From Rhizophagus sp. LPA8_4_AMF (Eukaryota > Glomeromycota > Glomeromycetes > Glomerales > Glomeraceae): a stretch of DNA of 42,341 nucleotides. Position 1 is the first letter of the stretch, and each line of letters opens with the position of its first letter. The translations under genes and the position numbers were made by a program. Of this stretch, positions 21,447 to 34,262 are shown piece by piece. Location: contig JADRCO010000223.1 in the NCBI GenBank assembly GCA_021464525.1, forward strand, positions 1-42,341. Reading direction: 5' to 3'. Under the pieces are notes generated by a model. It was not told the DNA's origin and did no database searches. It worked only from the letters and a program-made list of their open reading frames with translations.

Positions 21447-22966
21447 TTTTACAAAAAATTAGATATTTATAATTTTTTTTAAGGAGTCAAAGAATAAAAA
21501 AAGTTCAACAATCAAAGTCATTATAGATTCTTTTTTTCCTACTTTATAAACTTTATAAAGTAAAAAATCGGCAAATATTATATATTTAGATTATATTACA
21601 CAAAAGTAATTAGTAATGTGTAAGTGGCTAAAAAGTGTCAATTAAAGAGATGTGAAGTGTGTAAAGCGGCTAAATCACTGAACGTATTTATTGGAGGGTG
21701 TATAAATTAACGATACCTGTGTTGTCCGGAATTGGTAAATATCACTACCTCTGACACGAGGTTGTTAGAGTTAGTTGCATAGTGCACATGGTATAGATGT
21801 TGGTCACAACTTACAAGACTATATCTTTTCTCGAAAATAATAATGCATGTTTCATGTTCAAACTTCTAAGATGTCATTTTTTTATTACCAATAAAAGATT
21901 GGTAAGTTCTCCGTCATTGTTTTACTGATTATGATTATAATAATGGTCATAATTTAGGATATATTAAAACTTGGCATTTATTAGCATTTAGTTAGGTAAA
22001 TTCTTTCTAGAAAAGTTTTATAATTAATATAGAAACTGTAAAAAGTAGAATGAACTTTTTGACTTATTTGGACAAACATTAATTAGAGTCTGAAGAAACG
22101 CGGAAATAGATGGTGGTACAATCTACCCGCCAAAAAATTTTCGGTGGTCTGATTTATTTTGTACAACATTTTAGAAACTAAATTTTAGTGTCTTTTTTTC
22201 GAGAAAGAAAATAAAGCGAGGGAACATTTAAAAATACTTGGTAGTTTTAATAAAAAAAAAACAAAGAAACGTTTATTTATCCTTTTCACTTTATAAAATT
22301 TATTTGATTTATTAAATTAATCTGAATAAATTATTTGTTATTTTAGCAATTTAACAATAAATCTTTATATATTTTATATAATTTAATAATTATACTCCTT
22401 AAGGTCGCAAAAAAAATTTCAATTTAGTATATTAATGGGAAAACTTAGTAATTTACTTCCAATTGTATAAAAATTTGGTTGGGAACCAAATGGTTTTAAT
22501 AGAAAATTATGCTTCCACCTTTCCAAAGGTACTTCCAATAGTGCTTCCAATCCAAGAAACATTTTTGGTAATCTAGATACAGTATAATGAGCATATCCTT
22601 ATTTTTCAGATTTTTCAGATTTGCGTAAAAAAATACTTAGTTTAATTAAACCAAAGCATTATTTTGTTCTATTAATTTTTATAATCTATATTAAAGGTCA
22701 AAAGGATTTTACAATAAATTAAAATATCACACGATATCAGATCTTTATCTATAAATAACTATTTACATAGAAAAAAGACGTGTATTGTGGATGTTTAAAA
22801 TCGAAAGAGTTAAATGTTGCAAAGAAAAAGTACTTTTAGTAGATTTGATTCAATTCATATGCTCGCTGCTATATTAACAAATGGTTCTTTAACAAATAAC
22901 AAATAATGGGGAACATTCCATTGAATAAATTATAAATAAATTCTTCTTTTGGAGTTATACACATAT
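21447..22966. other. 1.5-kb spacer between two minus-strand genes
   Basis: The first part is the promoter and 5' UTR of the sterol glucosyltransferase. The rest holds no gene. Near 22455-22560 the string CTTCCAA/CTTCCAC recurs four times beside a perfect 8-bp hairpin (22473-22491). No tRNA or ORF was found. Confidence 0.5.
22473..22491. repeat. 8-bp perfect hairpin with 3-base loop
   Basis: ATTTGGTT-GGG-AACCAAAT is a perfect inverted repeat about 500 bases beyond the end of the diflavin reductase gene. It may belong to a dispersed repeat with the CTTCCAA copies next to it; the function is unknown. Confidence 0.6.
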
Positions 22967-25592
22967 TCATGACCACTAAATACATAAATAAAAATAAATA
23001 TAAAACCATTAAAGAAAATCAGAAGCTAAGTAAATTTTAAGATATCTTACCAAATCACGCAAATAACGCTTATCACTGATCCATTGAGTCAAAATTTTTA
23101 ATGCATCTGATTTTTGTATTTTACCATGCTCAACTAAAATATCGGCCAGAGCATCATTAACACCTTTAGCCATACCTTGAGCATCTCTAAAATCATCAAC
23201 AACCATATACAACCATATTTAATATCTAATAATCATTTAAACGAAATATACGTTCAATTACTTACCCACATACAAAAATCATCGCATTCTTTTGATCCAG
23301 TAATTCATAAATTTCTTGACCTCTCTTTCTCAAAAGATCTTGAACATATTTTGGATTTCCATTAAGTCCAGCATTAGGTGCTCTACTAATTGCAACTAAC
23401 AATTCTTTTAAAACACCATTTTCTGAAAATCTCTCCAATTCTTCACGGTATAAATAATCTTTCTCAATATCTCTACATCCATAGAATAACCACATTTCTC
23501 CAAATGTTTTTTCAATATTATTTAATTTTCTTTCAGCAATAATTTGTTGCTCACGATGTTGAATAAATCCCACAAAAGGTGCAACACCTGTTCCAGGACC
23601 GATCATAATTATAGGTTTTGAAATATCTGAAGGAACTGCAAATCCATTAGAGTTTGGCTTCATGAAAATAGAGATGTTTATCTCCGTAGTTAAAGGAACC
23701 CTTTTATTCCTTTCTTTGGCATAACCACTCAAATTGTCCAGCCACGGAGTACAAACTCCATATTTGCGTATATTGTAAGGGATTGGTGTTTTATAATCTA
23801 CGATATTAAAAGCAAAATGTAATAAATCTCGATTCACAAGCGGAGAATTAACAATAGAGTAATAACGAGGTTGGTGAGGTGGCAGAACATCCAGTAAATG
23901 TTCTAAAGGCGGTTTACACGAAGGAAATGTTATCAACAGATCAAGCAAAGTTGGAACTTGTTCGCGCAAATGATTGAACTGAACAGCTCCTATAATAAAT
24001 TAACAATTAGTCTACTAAGAATTAAAAGTGACAATACAATAGAGATTTCTACCTTGTTTGCTGCAAAGAAACAGAAGCGTTCTTTTTTCTTCTTCGTTTG
24101 TTGTATATTCAGCCAACAATCTCAATAATGCTTTACGTGGCAAAGAGTTTAAATCTACACCATATCGCAATAACTCCATAATCGAAGTCGATTTAGCATT
24201 ACTCAAGTGCGATGGAAGCTCTATACGGACAAAATTAAGTTAATTTCAAAAAAAAAAAAGAAAGAATTAATGAGAATAAAATTTTGGAATTTTTTACGTA
24301 CCAGTTCCCTCAGCGCTTTCAACTGAAATTTCCTGATTGGCTTCATTCTCGTCAATCTTTAAAGTATTTAAAATTCCAAAACATAATTTTTCATTATTGG
24401 GTGCAATTATTCCAAAGGAATCACCAGGAATAAATTCCAATTTTTCCCGATAATCTTTAATATCCAACTCCAAATGAATAGTTCTTTTAAGTGCCTCGGG
24501 ATGAGTAAGACAACGAACTGCATCTAATCTAGCATTCACAATTGGAGTTGGTGTATTAATTAGAGAAGGTAATGTCGAAGAATTGATAATCCTTTCCTCA
24601 TTTGATTTTATAATCTTGCAGATCACAGTAGGAATACGTGGTAAAGCAGTAAATTGCTCAATTTTAGCTAATTCAGATAAATCCAACATAATTTTAGTGC
24701 CGCTCGCAATACCCATTTTTTTATCAACTGATTGACCATTTGGTGTTTCCAAAGGTAAAGACGTTTCATTGTTCACAGTTTTACCATTAATCGAAAGAGT
24801 TTTTACAGATTCGATAATACTTTCGACTTGCGTATTATTATCCTTTCCTTTTTGAACACATACTTTTACTAATTCTGGCCATAAATTCGCAATCCAAGGA
24901 TCAACGGTTGTTTCCAAGCTTGAAAAATATAAAGAATTGATATTGGCGAATCGCTAAGGTTAAAATTTCATTTCTCTAACCATTACTTAGACTACTAGAC
25001 AGACTCTCATACCCCATCGCATCATCGGCTAAACCTTTATTATAAAAGGATGCAGCACCTAATTCTATCATTCTTTTCTCCAATCGCTTTGCTGTGTTGT
25101 TGAAATTAGTGTAATTAGTGTCACCCAAACCTAATCAAAATTATAATAATTACAATAATAATTAGAACGTGAAATTAAATAATAATATAATTAACTCTAA
25201 CTTACCGAGGATTGTGAATTTTAAGTGGCTAAGAAAAGTATTTGATTTAATTTTTCTCATAAATCGAAAGAACTTTGTAGCATTATCTGGTGGATCACCA
25301 TCTCCAGTATTAGAAGTTACAAGGATCAAAACGTTTTCCTTCGATAAATCGAACTAATAATATAAATAAGAAAAAAAAAAAAAAAAATGATATTGCATAC
25401 GTATATAATATAATTATATATTTTAATAAAAAAAAAATCCACTACACATACCTTGTCAATTTCCTCCATTACATAACATTCATTAACATAACCACGTTCC
25501 AAAGCTTCTTGATGTATATTTTTAGCGATCCATTCAGCATTTCCGGTTTGTGAAGCATAAAGAATTACAAATCTCGAGCTTTTTTCTGCCAT
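22967..25592 (-). CDS. TAH18: NADPH-dependent diflavin oxidoreductase (Tah18/NDOR1)
   Basis: About eight exons give roughly 700 residues. The N-terminal flavodoxin domain has the FMN loops SQTGNAEW, SNTGDGDPPDN and LGDTNYTNF. The FAD domain has RYYSIVNS and GVCTPWL, and the NADPH part has GPGTGVAPFVGF and FYGCRD. The last exon adds only two codons after LRDL, giving a Trp-Ser end; a terminal aromatic residue stacking on the flavin is typical of this reductase family. Tah18 passes electrons from NADPH to Dre2 for cytosolic Fe-S protein assembly. No membrane anchor is present, which separates it from cytochrome P450 reductase. The linker between the flavodoxin and FAD domains is longer and more Ser/Asn/Lys-rich than usual, which raises the length above the usual 600 or so. 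Start: the ATG at 25592 before KSSRFVILYASQTGN. Confidence 0.94.
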
Positions 25593-26462
25593 TAGAAGAA
25601 AAAAATATCACTATGGATCAGCTGGATCAGCTGAATTAGTTTTAGGTTAGGGAGGTTATCAACTTGATCAGTCATCAATCACCCGGCAGTCACCCGGTAT
25701 ACATACTATTTATCGATCGATTACATATTTCTAACTGCCGAAAAAGTATAGGAAATTGATGGGTTTATGCAGCTTGTTCATGCAATATTCACTGCGCGGC
25801 GAAATTCCTTTGATCCATAAATATGTATTATAAACAGTCAAGGCGCAATTATATCATTTTGGCTATCATCCATTAAAAAAACTATTTCGATTCTTTCTAA
25901 TTTTAGTGTGAAACACTTAGATAATTGAATAAGGAAGAATTGAATAAAGACTCGTAATGAACAAAAAAAAAAAGATCGTCAATTTGGGTAACGAATAAAC
26001 CTTTCTGAAACATTTTTTTAAAAATTTTTACTTTTTTTATACAATACTTAAATTATGTACGATGTTTTACGAGCTCATTTTTAAATTTAACGTTTTCTTT
26101 ATTATATGCACTCGTTTTAAATATTGTGGGACATCAGGTGAGAGTCTGGGACATCATTGTTTAATAAACTAATATAAACTTTACTATCTTTTTTCATTCT
26201 TAGCTATTACTATTTTTATGTTACAAATAGTTAGTTACCTATACTCCTAAACGTTTAATGTGATTGTTTGTCTGCAGATCTAAACACGAATAATATTAAA
26301 CTATATGTATAAAAAAAACAATATATAAAATTCAACTCTTAAGTATAAACATAAAAAAACCAAAAAATTCTATTTTCTCATCGTTCCAACTTTACAGTTC
26401 GAAATTGCAAAGTCAATATTTTACAAATATTTTAGTTTTCTTTTCTAATAGTATTTTTAACT
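25593..26462. other. divergent intergenic region
   Basis: It separates the diflavin reductase start (-) and the 315-aa gene start (+). A gatcagctg unit is repeated near 25616-25633. A TATA-like caatatataaaa lies near 26320, about 140 bases before the plus-strand ATG. No gene seen. Confidence 0.5.
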
Positions 26463-27410
26463 ATGAATGGTTTGAAAAAGTTGCGTCAGACTTTAAGACG
26501 TAATGGTAATAAATCACGTAATAATAAACCGTTGAATGAAGTGTACATTTATACTCCATTACCCGACCATAAAAATGGATACATAATCGAATTTCGTCAT
26601 TCCGATTCTTCTGAAATATATTATTACAAATATAAAGAAATTGCTGGAGGTACTTTAACAAAATATGGTTATTTAGTTTGCGATCACTATATTAGAAATT
26701 ATGATAATAGTAAATATAATAAAAATGATTTTAGCGAAGAAATTGATTACAAAACATTATTTAGCGTTAATAGTGATGACAAAGAGTGTATATTTTATCA
26801 GACTGTTGCTGATAAGGAACAAATTGCATTAGAAAAACGTTGGATGAATGAATTAAGAGGAAAAGGAAAATTGCACATTTCTGCTTATGATGACGATGGT
26901 GAATGGTCTACTTTAATGCAACATAATAACGATTTTATTATATCCGATAATATACAACGTAGAAGATTGGATGAAATTTTAAATAAAATTGATTTAAATA
27001 ATGACATACCAACACGTACATTGCCTCCATTATCAATTCACCAATTGTCAAATAATAATAATTCTTCAGTGAAAGAAAATGTTGAAAATGTTGAAAATTA
27101 TAATAATTATTATGAATTTTATACCCCTCCTCTTTCTCCTAAGACTCCTCCTTCTTCTCCAACAGAAAATTTTGCAAATATCACTCAAAAAAGTTTATTA
27201 AACATGAGTATTAGACAACGTGATAAAAATAAGGGTAAAAAATATCAAGAGGAGCAACAACAATCCAAAGAAAAGGTTAAAAAATTAATTCATTTAACTC
27301 AGCCTAAATTTAAGAAAACTCCGATGGTATATACTTATGATCCTGAAGATGCTTTAGAATATAAAGATTGTAGATGTGATTATTGTTTGATTGATGATTA
27401 TTTTGAGTAA
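26463..27410 (+). CDS. 315-aa hypothetical protein
   Basis: A single intronless frame starts at ATG 26463 (MNGLKKLRQTLRRNGNKSRN, strongly basic) and stops at 27410. Residues about 25-170 look globular, with YIYTPLPDHKNGYIIEFRH, a Tyr-rich stretch, and DDDGEWSTLMQHNNDF. Then come Asn-rich and Pro/Ser/Thr-rich stretches (TPPLSPKTPPSSP), a Lys/Gln-rich segment and a short Cys-rich end (CRCDYC). The Pro-directed Ser/Thr sites could be phosphorylated. The final Cys residues are too few for a confident zinc site. I do not recognise the family; it may be limited to this lineage. It is divergent from the diflavin reductase gene. Confidence 0.7.
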   Translation: MNGLKKLRQTLRRNGNKSRNNKPLNEVYIYTPLPDHKNGYIIEFRHSDSSEIYYYKYKEIAGGTLTKYGYLVCDHYIRNYDNSKYNKNDFSEEIDYKTLFSVNSDDKECIFYQTVADKEQIALEKRWMNELRGKGKLHISAYDDDGEWSTLMQHNNDFIISDNIQRRRLDEILNKIDLNNDIPTRTLPPLSIHQLSNNNNSSVKENVENVENYNNYYEFYTPPLSPKTPPSSPTENFANITQKSLLNMSIRQRDKNKGKKYQEEQQQSKEKVKKLIHLTQPKFKKTPMVYTYDPEDALEYKDCRCDYCLIDDYFE

Positions 27411-29438
27411 ATAATTTGTAATTAAATATTTGTTTCTGTATTGATAAAAAATAATGTTAAATAGTTAGTTATTTGTTGAAAAAAAAAGTTTGTTAAATAT
27501 TTTATTCTTTTATTATTTAAATTTGAATTACATATTTATTTTATTTAATTGTAAATTTTAAAATTATAAATAGAAATTTTCATTAAAGTTGATACCATGG
27601 TATGTTGTATCATAGTAATATTATTGATTTTTAATTAAAAAATTTTTTTATTAGTTAAACACATTAATACAAATTTTATTATATTACATAAAATTTCAAT
27701 TCTAACTAATATTATAATTTCAACTAAAACTATATAAAGTCAAAAGATGTAATTTTACTTTTAAAACTAAGATGGATTGAACAAATCATTAATTATCTAA
27801 TAGCATTCTTTACAAAGGATAATTAATATTATGTGACTTAAAAAATTTATATATATTAATATAATGAAAATGAAAATTTAAGTTAAATATATTTATTAAG
27901 GTTAATGAACTTAGTTTTACATAATTTGCAAAGTTTGTGAAGTTTACTAATTTTAAATTTAAAAGTCATATATTAAGAATATTTCAATATTTAATAATTA
28001 AATTTTCATAATTTTAGATTCATTAAATTCAGAGAATTTTAATGGTAATAATTTTATACTTTTATAATCAATATTCAGTATACAATTATGCTTAAATTAT
28101 TTTATATTTTAGATCTAATAGTTAGATTTTTATTGGATTCATTTCATTAAAATAATTCAAATGGTAATAAACTCATTTTATTATTTTATAAACTGCATAA
28201 ACTTTACAGAAACTATAAAAATTTAATCAATATAATTAAGTTTACTTTAACAATATTATTTAGATATCATTTTAATATCATTTCAATATAGTATCAATAT
28301 TACAAAAACAAAATAGTACTATCATTTTAATATTTTAATAATATATCATTTTAATATCATTTCGATATAGTATTAACATGATATGATGATATCACAAAAT
28401 ACATTTGATTAGTATTATAAATATTAAAAATAATCAGTATTAAAACAATGTTATTTTATTAAGTTAAATTTAAAGATAAAACCCGGACATCTCTAAAACA
28501 AGTCATAAGTTATACTTTTAGCAAATTAGCATATTTTTTAAAAAGTTAAATAGCATTGATACATTCTTAAACTATGAATCAAGGGTGCAAAGTGTTGTTA
28601 CCTTTAAGCAAGCCGGCGTTCACAAGATATACCTGTGTTTCACTACACCAAAAAAAAGCAAGAAACGCCCTCAAAAATGATTGTAATTTGTAATTTTCTA
28701 GTACTTTCAGTAAACCGCATTTTTTATATTTCTTGACTAAAAGTTGTATAATAATCAATAAACAGTTTTATTCGAACATACTTTTCATGTTTAATTTGTT
28801 TAATTTGTTTGTATTTGTACAGTACAGTATATTGGAAAAATTTGTTTCAAGGATGAAGTGTCCAAGAGGGCCCCTGATTACCAATGTGGCGCATATAAAA
28901 CTTCGTCTTCAAGTGAACGGCACGAACAAACTCTAGATATCCGATTACGGTGAAATGGTCAAATCATGTGATAAACTCGCAATTGCGTAAGACTCCGAGT
29001 CAAATTCGCACCGGCATTAAAAATCACGAGACTACGGCATTCCGATTTTTAAATATTATTCTTTTACTATAAACTATATACCATAGCAAATTTTCACATT
29101 TTACATACGTACATCATTCTTAATCTTAGGCTCTTTATATATATATATAAACTTCCAAACACAATCCAAACCGCTTATAAATAAATTCACTGATTCAACT
29201 TTCATAATTTCCTAGTAGTAACCAGAATTTAGCGAAGAGTAGGCTTTCACAGTAAAAATAGCGGCAATTATAATGGCTATTTTTCACGTGAAAGAAAGCT
29301 CACCATATCCACCACCAAATTTAATCAATAATTAATCGTTTATATTATTATACAATATTAAAATTAAATATACTGATCTAATACAACTGTGTATCCATCA
29401 TTAATAGTAAGTTGTTATCTATTTTTTTTTATTTTTTT
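27411..29438. other. 2-kb AT-rich spacer
   Basis: It is very AT-rich and holds a direct repeat (28264-28300 and 28343-28379). The stretch about 28570-29050 is less AT-rich and has a 67-codon plus-strand frame (28733-28936) with no family features; I do not call it a gene. No tRNA could be folded from the GC-richer part near 28940-29020. A tatatatatataaa string lies at about 29136-29151. Confidence 0.5.
28264..28379. repeat. 37-bp direct repeat, two copies
   Basis: Bases 28264-28300 and 28343-28379 agree at 34 of 37 positions, both built around atatcattttaatatcat. They are separated by 42 bases that contain a further partial copy (atcattttaat). Confidence 0.8.
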
Positions 29439-31127
29439 TTATTCATCGTCCTTTTTAAATCCTCCTAGTGACGATGAAAAATTATATTTACTAGTTCCAA
29501 CATTTCCTATATTTTCTCGTAAATTTGAAGTAGAATTTGATCGCAATAATGAGTTAGATGATGACGGTGATGATGATAATGAAGTGTCTCGTAAATTCGA
29601 AGAAGAATTATAAGTCCTTAATAAATTAATATTGTCTTTTGAAGATGAATGTCTTAATAATTTGTGATCATCGTTTATTATAGGTTGATTTGAATATGTT
29701 GCGGGATTTCTAAGAATGAAACGAAATAATATTACGGATAAGTTAAAAAAGTTAAGGTGAGCTTAGATTCGACCCAGATTTAACTGACCTGAACACATTC
29801 CAACCTTGTTTCCTTGGAGAAAGATCCTTTATTATACCAACTCCACCTAACCTATTTGAATTAACACTATTTAATCCAGGACTTAGTAATCCATTTATTA
29901 CACTATTATTCGATGAATTACTACCTGAAATTAGAATATTTGATAATCCACGCCTTCGTTCTTCTCTATTTGTTATAATACCTCCTGTTGATAAAGAGGT
30001 TGATGAAGAAGCTGCAAAAGTTCCTAATGTTGGACTTGGTAAATGATCTGAAGTTATCCCGTATTTTTTATCTATAACTTTATCAAAAAATGAATTAATC
30101 TTTTCTATTACTATGGAATTTGGTGTGAATTGTGTAGGAGCCACAGCACACTTTCAATTGAAATTTGATAAACAAATAAATTAGTAATTACTAAATTAAA
30201 TTTAATAGTCAAACGTAATACATACTAAATTTACATAGTCTCCACCAAATTCGTCAATAATACTATATCGTCTCTGTCGCCCTGTTAACTCATGTTTGAC
30301 AAGGTCCGCCTTAGTTCCAGCAACTAGAATAGGTATGTTCAAAGATCGTTCATTTAAAGAAAGCTTAAATTCTTCTATGGAAAATGAGCCATTTTTAAGT
30401 TAATATATTTTAATTAACAATAACAATATTAATAATAATATTTAGAATTACGTACCATTTTTCTTATGCGTGCTGGAAGGTAATCCATTCATATTTCCAC
30501 TTATACTATTGTTCAACGTATTACTTCCACTCATCCAGCTACCTGATACACTTCCACTTACAGTACTCCAGCTTCCACTACCGCTACTATTCCAATTCAT
30601 ACTAGCATGAGAACCACTCATACCACTTGAATTACTTGATTTTTCAAATTCTTTATAACCTTCAGATTCAATAATTTCAGAAACCCAATTCCATAAATTA
30701 TAATAAGATTTTCTGTTACTGACATCATGTACTAAAATAATTCCGTTTATTTGATGATAAAACATATTACGTGAAGATTTATGTTTGGATGAACCTCCAA
30801 CGTCAATAAATTCCACGAAATATGATTTATGTGTACGAGTATGACTGTGAATCTAATTATTTCGGATTGCATATAATTATTATAATGTTATTTAATATGG
30901 CATAATAGCGTGTGAATAGACCGACCTTTACATCAACAGTACACCCGATTGTATATGAAGGATGCCTTAGTACTTCATTGTGACAAAGTATATGTACTAA
31001 GCTCGTTTTCCCCTAAAAAACTATCGTAAATAACTGAATCAAAACACGTAAAAATCTAAAACAGCGTTGTAATTACCACACCAGGATCTCCAACTACGAC
31101 GATTCGAATTTTGTCAGAGAATTCCAT
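29439..31127 (-). CDS. RABL3/LIP1-like small GTPase with Ser/Gly-rich insert
   Basis: Six exons read [17 protein letters not shown], then [15 protein letters not shown] ending TIGCTVDVK, then [20 protein letters not shown] and [20 protein letters not shown], then an insert, then [14 protein letters not shown], then a long Ser/Asn-rich tail ending FKKDDE. The P-loop GDPGVGKTS is split by an intron between Val and Gly. The GCTVDV and DVGG motifs, with Asn-Gly-Ile-Ile-x-Val-His-Asp, are typical of Rab-like 3 and plant LIP1 rather than of classical Rabs. There is no C-terminal prenylation Cys, as usual for RABL3. A Ser/Gly/Asn-rich insert of about 60 residues lies in the G domain before the TKAD motif, and the C-terminal tail is more than 150 residues. 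The start chosen (31127) fits the family; an in-frame ATG at 31196 would add 23 residues. It is divergent from DIM1. In animals RABL3 is tied to prenylation and signalling; the fungal role is unknown. Confidence 0.86.
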
Positions 31128-31234
31128 TAGAAGACTATTGAATTTTTGGAGTTTATCTACATGTGTTTCACAAATAATTGTTAAATAGATCGACATTGTC
31201 GATCTGATTATTTCTCTCCTAATATCTACATAAG
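31128..31234. promoter_or_regulatory. very short shared promoter region, RABL3-like / DIM1
   Basis: Only 107 bases separate the two divergent ATGs (38 if the upstream ATG at 31196 is used). Both promoters and 5' UTRs must fit here or overlap coding sequence, so co-expression from a bidirectional promoter is likely. No clear TATA was found. Confidence 0.5.
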
Positions 31235-32686
<1,452 letters not shown>

Positions 32687-32826
32687 TATTTTGTATGATT
32701 TTATTTATTATTAAAAATTTTATGTGAAAATTTAATATTTTTAATATTATTTGTTTAAATTTAAAAATAATACAAATTTTATATACAAATAAAACATAAA
32801 AAAAACCAATCTAATTGATCAATAAA

Positions 32827-33965
32827 TCACACATAATATTGATTAGCTTCTAAGTTTTTAGCAATTTCAGGTTCCCATTTATCACCATTTGCCAGTAATT
32901 TTTCTTTATTATATAATAATTCTTCGCGTGTCTCCGTAGAAAATTCAAAATTAGGACCTTCTACAATTGCATCAACAGGACATGCTTCCTGAACATCAGT
33001 TAAACAAGAAATTAAATTAATATTTTAAAAAAAAGTAAATGCATATTAAAGTTATTACTTTTTTTACCTGACAAAACCCACAGTAACTTGAAAAATATGA
33101 CATCAAAAATAAAAATTTTATTTAGTTTTGCTATTATAAATTGATCATAAAGTTGAACTTACTACCAACGGAGTCTACTTACATGCACTTTGTCATATCA
33201 ATGTCATAACGCGTTGTACGACGACTTCCATCATCTCTAGCTTCAGCCTCGATAGTAATTGCCAGCGCGGGACAAACAACCTCACAAAGTTTACAAGCAA
33301 TGCATCTAAAAATATTGAATTAATGTTATTTTTGTAAGGAGAAAGAAAGAAAATATTAAAAATGAATGATGATAATTACCTTTCTTCACCTTTTAGATTA
33401 ATTATTCATTATATTGGTAAAAAAAAGTTGATTAATATAAAATTAATTACATTATTCATTGATATTTACCTGTGGGATATCTTCTCAATGCATGTTCGCC
33501 CCTAAATCGAGGACTTAATGGACCTTTTTCATAAGGATAATAAATAGTATAAGGAGGTCTAAAAAACTGCTCAAGAACTATCCACATTCCTCTAAAAATT
33601 TCAGTTAATAAAAATAAATTTGCAGTATAATCAAGTACCGTTGGTTTTGGTGCTTTTGGTTTAGCAGTTACGGTTTTTAAAGGTTTTTGTGGCTGTGGTG
33701 TTAGAGGTTTATTATTTTGTTCAATAGGATAGCGTTGAAATAGTGTACTGGAAAAACTACGTGAAATTTGAGAAACTAACGGACAAAAAGTTGGACGTAG
33801 GCCTGTAATTTAAGATTTGATCATAAACATGGAGTACTTATTTAGATCTAAATTTTATTCGAAAAAACAAACTCCGAACGTCGATTATCAGAAAAAAATA
33901 TATGTACCAGCTGTTAATGATACTCTAGGTATACCACGTTTGGCAATGTTACTAAAGTGAAACAT
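32827..33965 (-). CDS. NDUFS8: complex I 23-kDa (TYKY) subunit, NDUFS8
   Basis: Six exons give about 233 residues. Exon 1 starts at ATG 33965 ([17 protein letters not shown]), a basic, acid-free mitochondrial presequence that continues into exon 2. The mature part has [40 protein letters not shown], and two 4Fe-4S clusters: [12 protein letters not shown] and [15 protein letters not shown]. The C-terminus has [20 protein letters not shown]. The subunit carries clusters N6a and N6b in the peripheral arm of complex I, on the path to ubiquinone. Two exons are tiny: 33380-33389 (10 nt, giving part of GEER) and 33068-33086 (19 nt, giving YCGFCQ). They were placed because GT-AG junctions and phase restore the family sequence exactly. 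All eight cluster cysteines are present. A Pro/Lys-rich stretch precedes the conserved domain. Confidence 0.95.
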
Positions 33966-34262
33966 CTTAGATCTCAAAAAAAAGAAAAAATTTCGTTAGA
34001 CTAGCATTCTCGACACATCATTTTGTAATCAATTCGGTGACACAAAATGTTCAATATACATAACTTAATATCTCATGATTTCGTTAAATATTAACGTGAC
34101 CAATTGTTCAAATTTACAAAAATTATTTTTTCTCTATTTAAAGAAAACAATCATATTAAAAATTCTGAGAATTAAATAATTAATAATTTTCAATTCAAAT
34201 AAAGTGTTCATTTAAATAAATATACACATTAAAATAGTCTTAATTCGAAATTTTGAATCTCA

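Noticed and set aside
28733-28936. 67-aa plus-strand ORF with a hydrophobic N-terminus
   Set aside because: Phe/Leu/Ile-rich by base composition; repeats such as ttgtttaatttg explain it. No support for a secreted peptide.
28930-29050. possible tRNA in a GC-richer patch
   Set aside because: No cloverleaf could be drawn: the candidate T-loop and acceptor stem do not pair.
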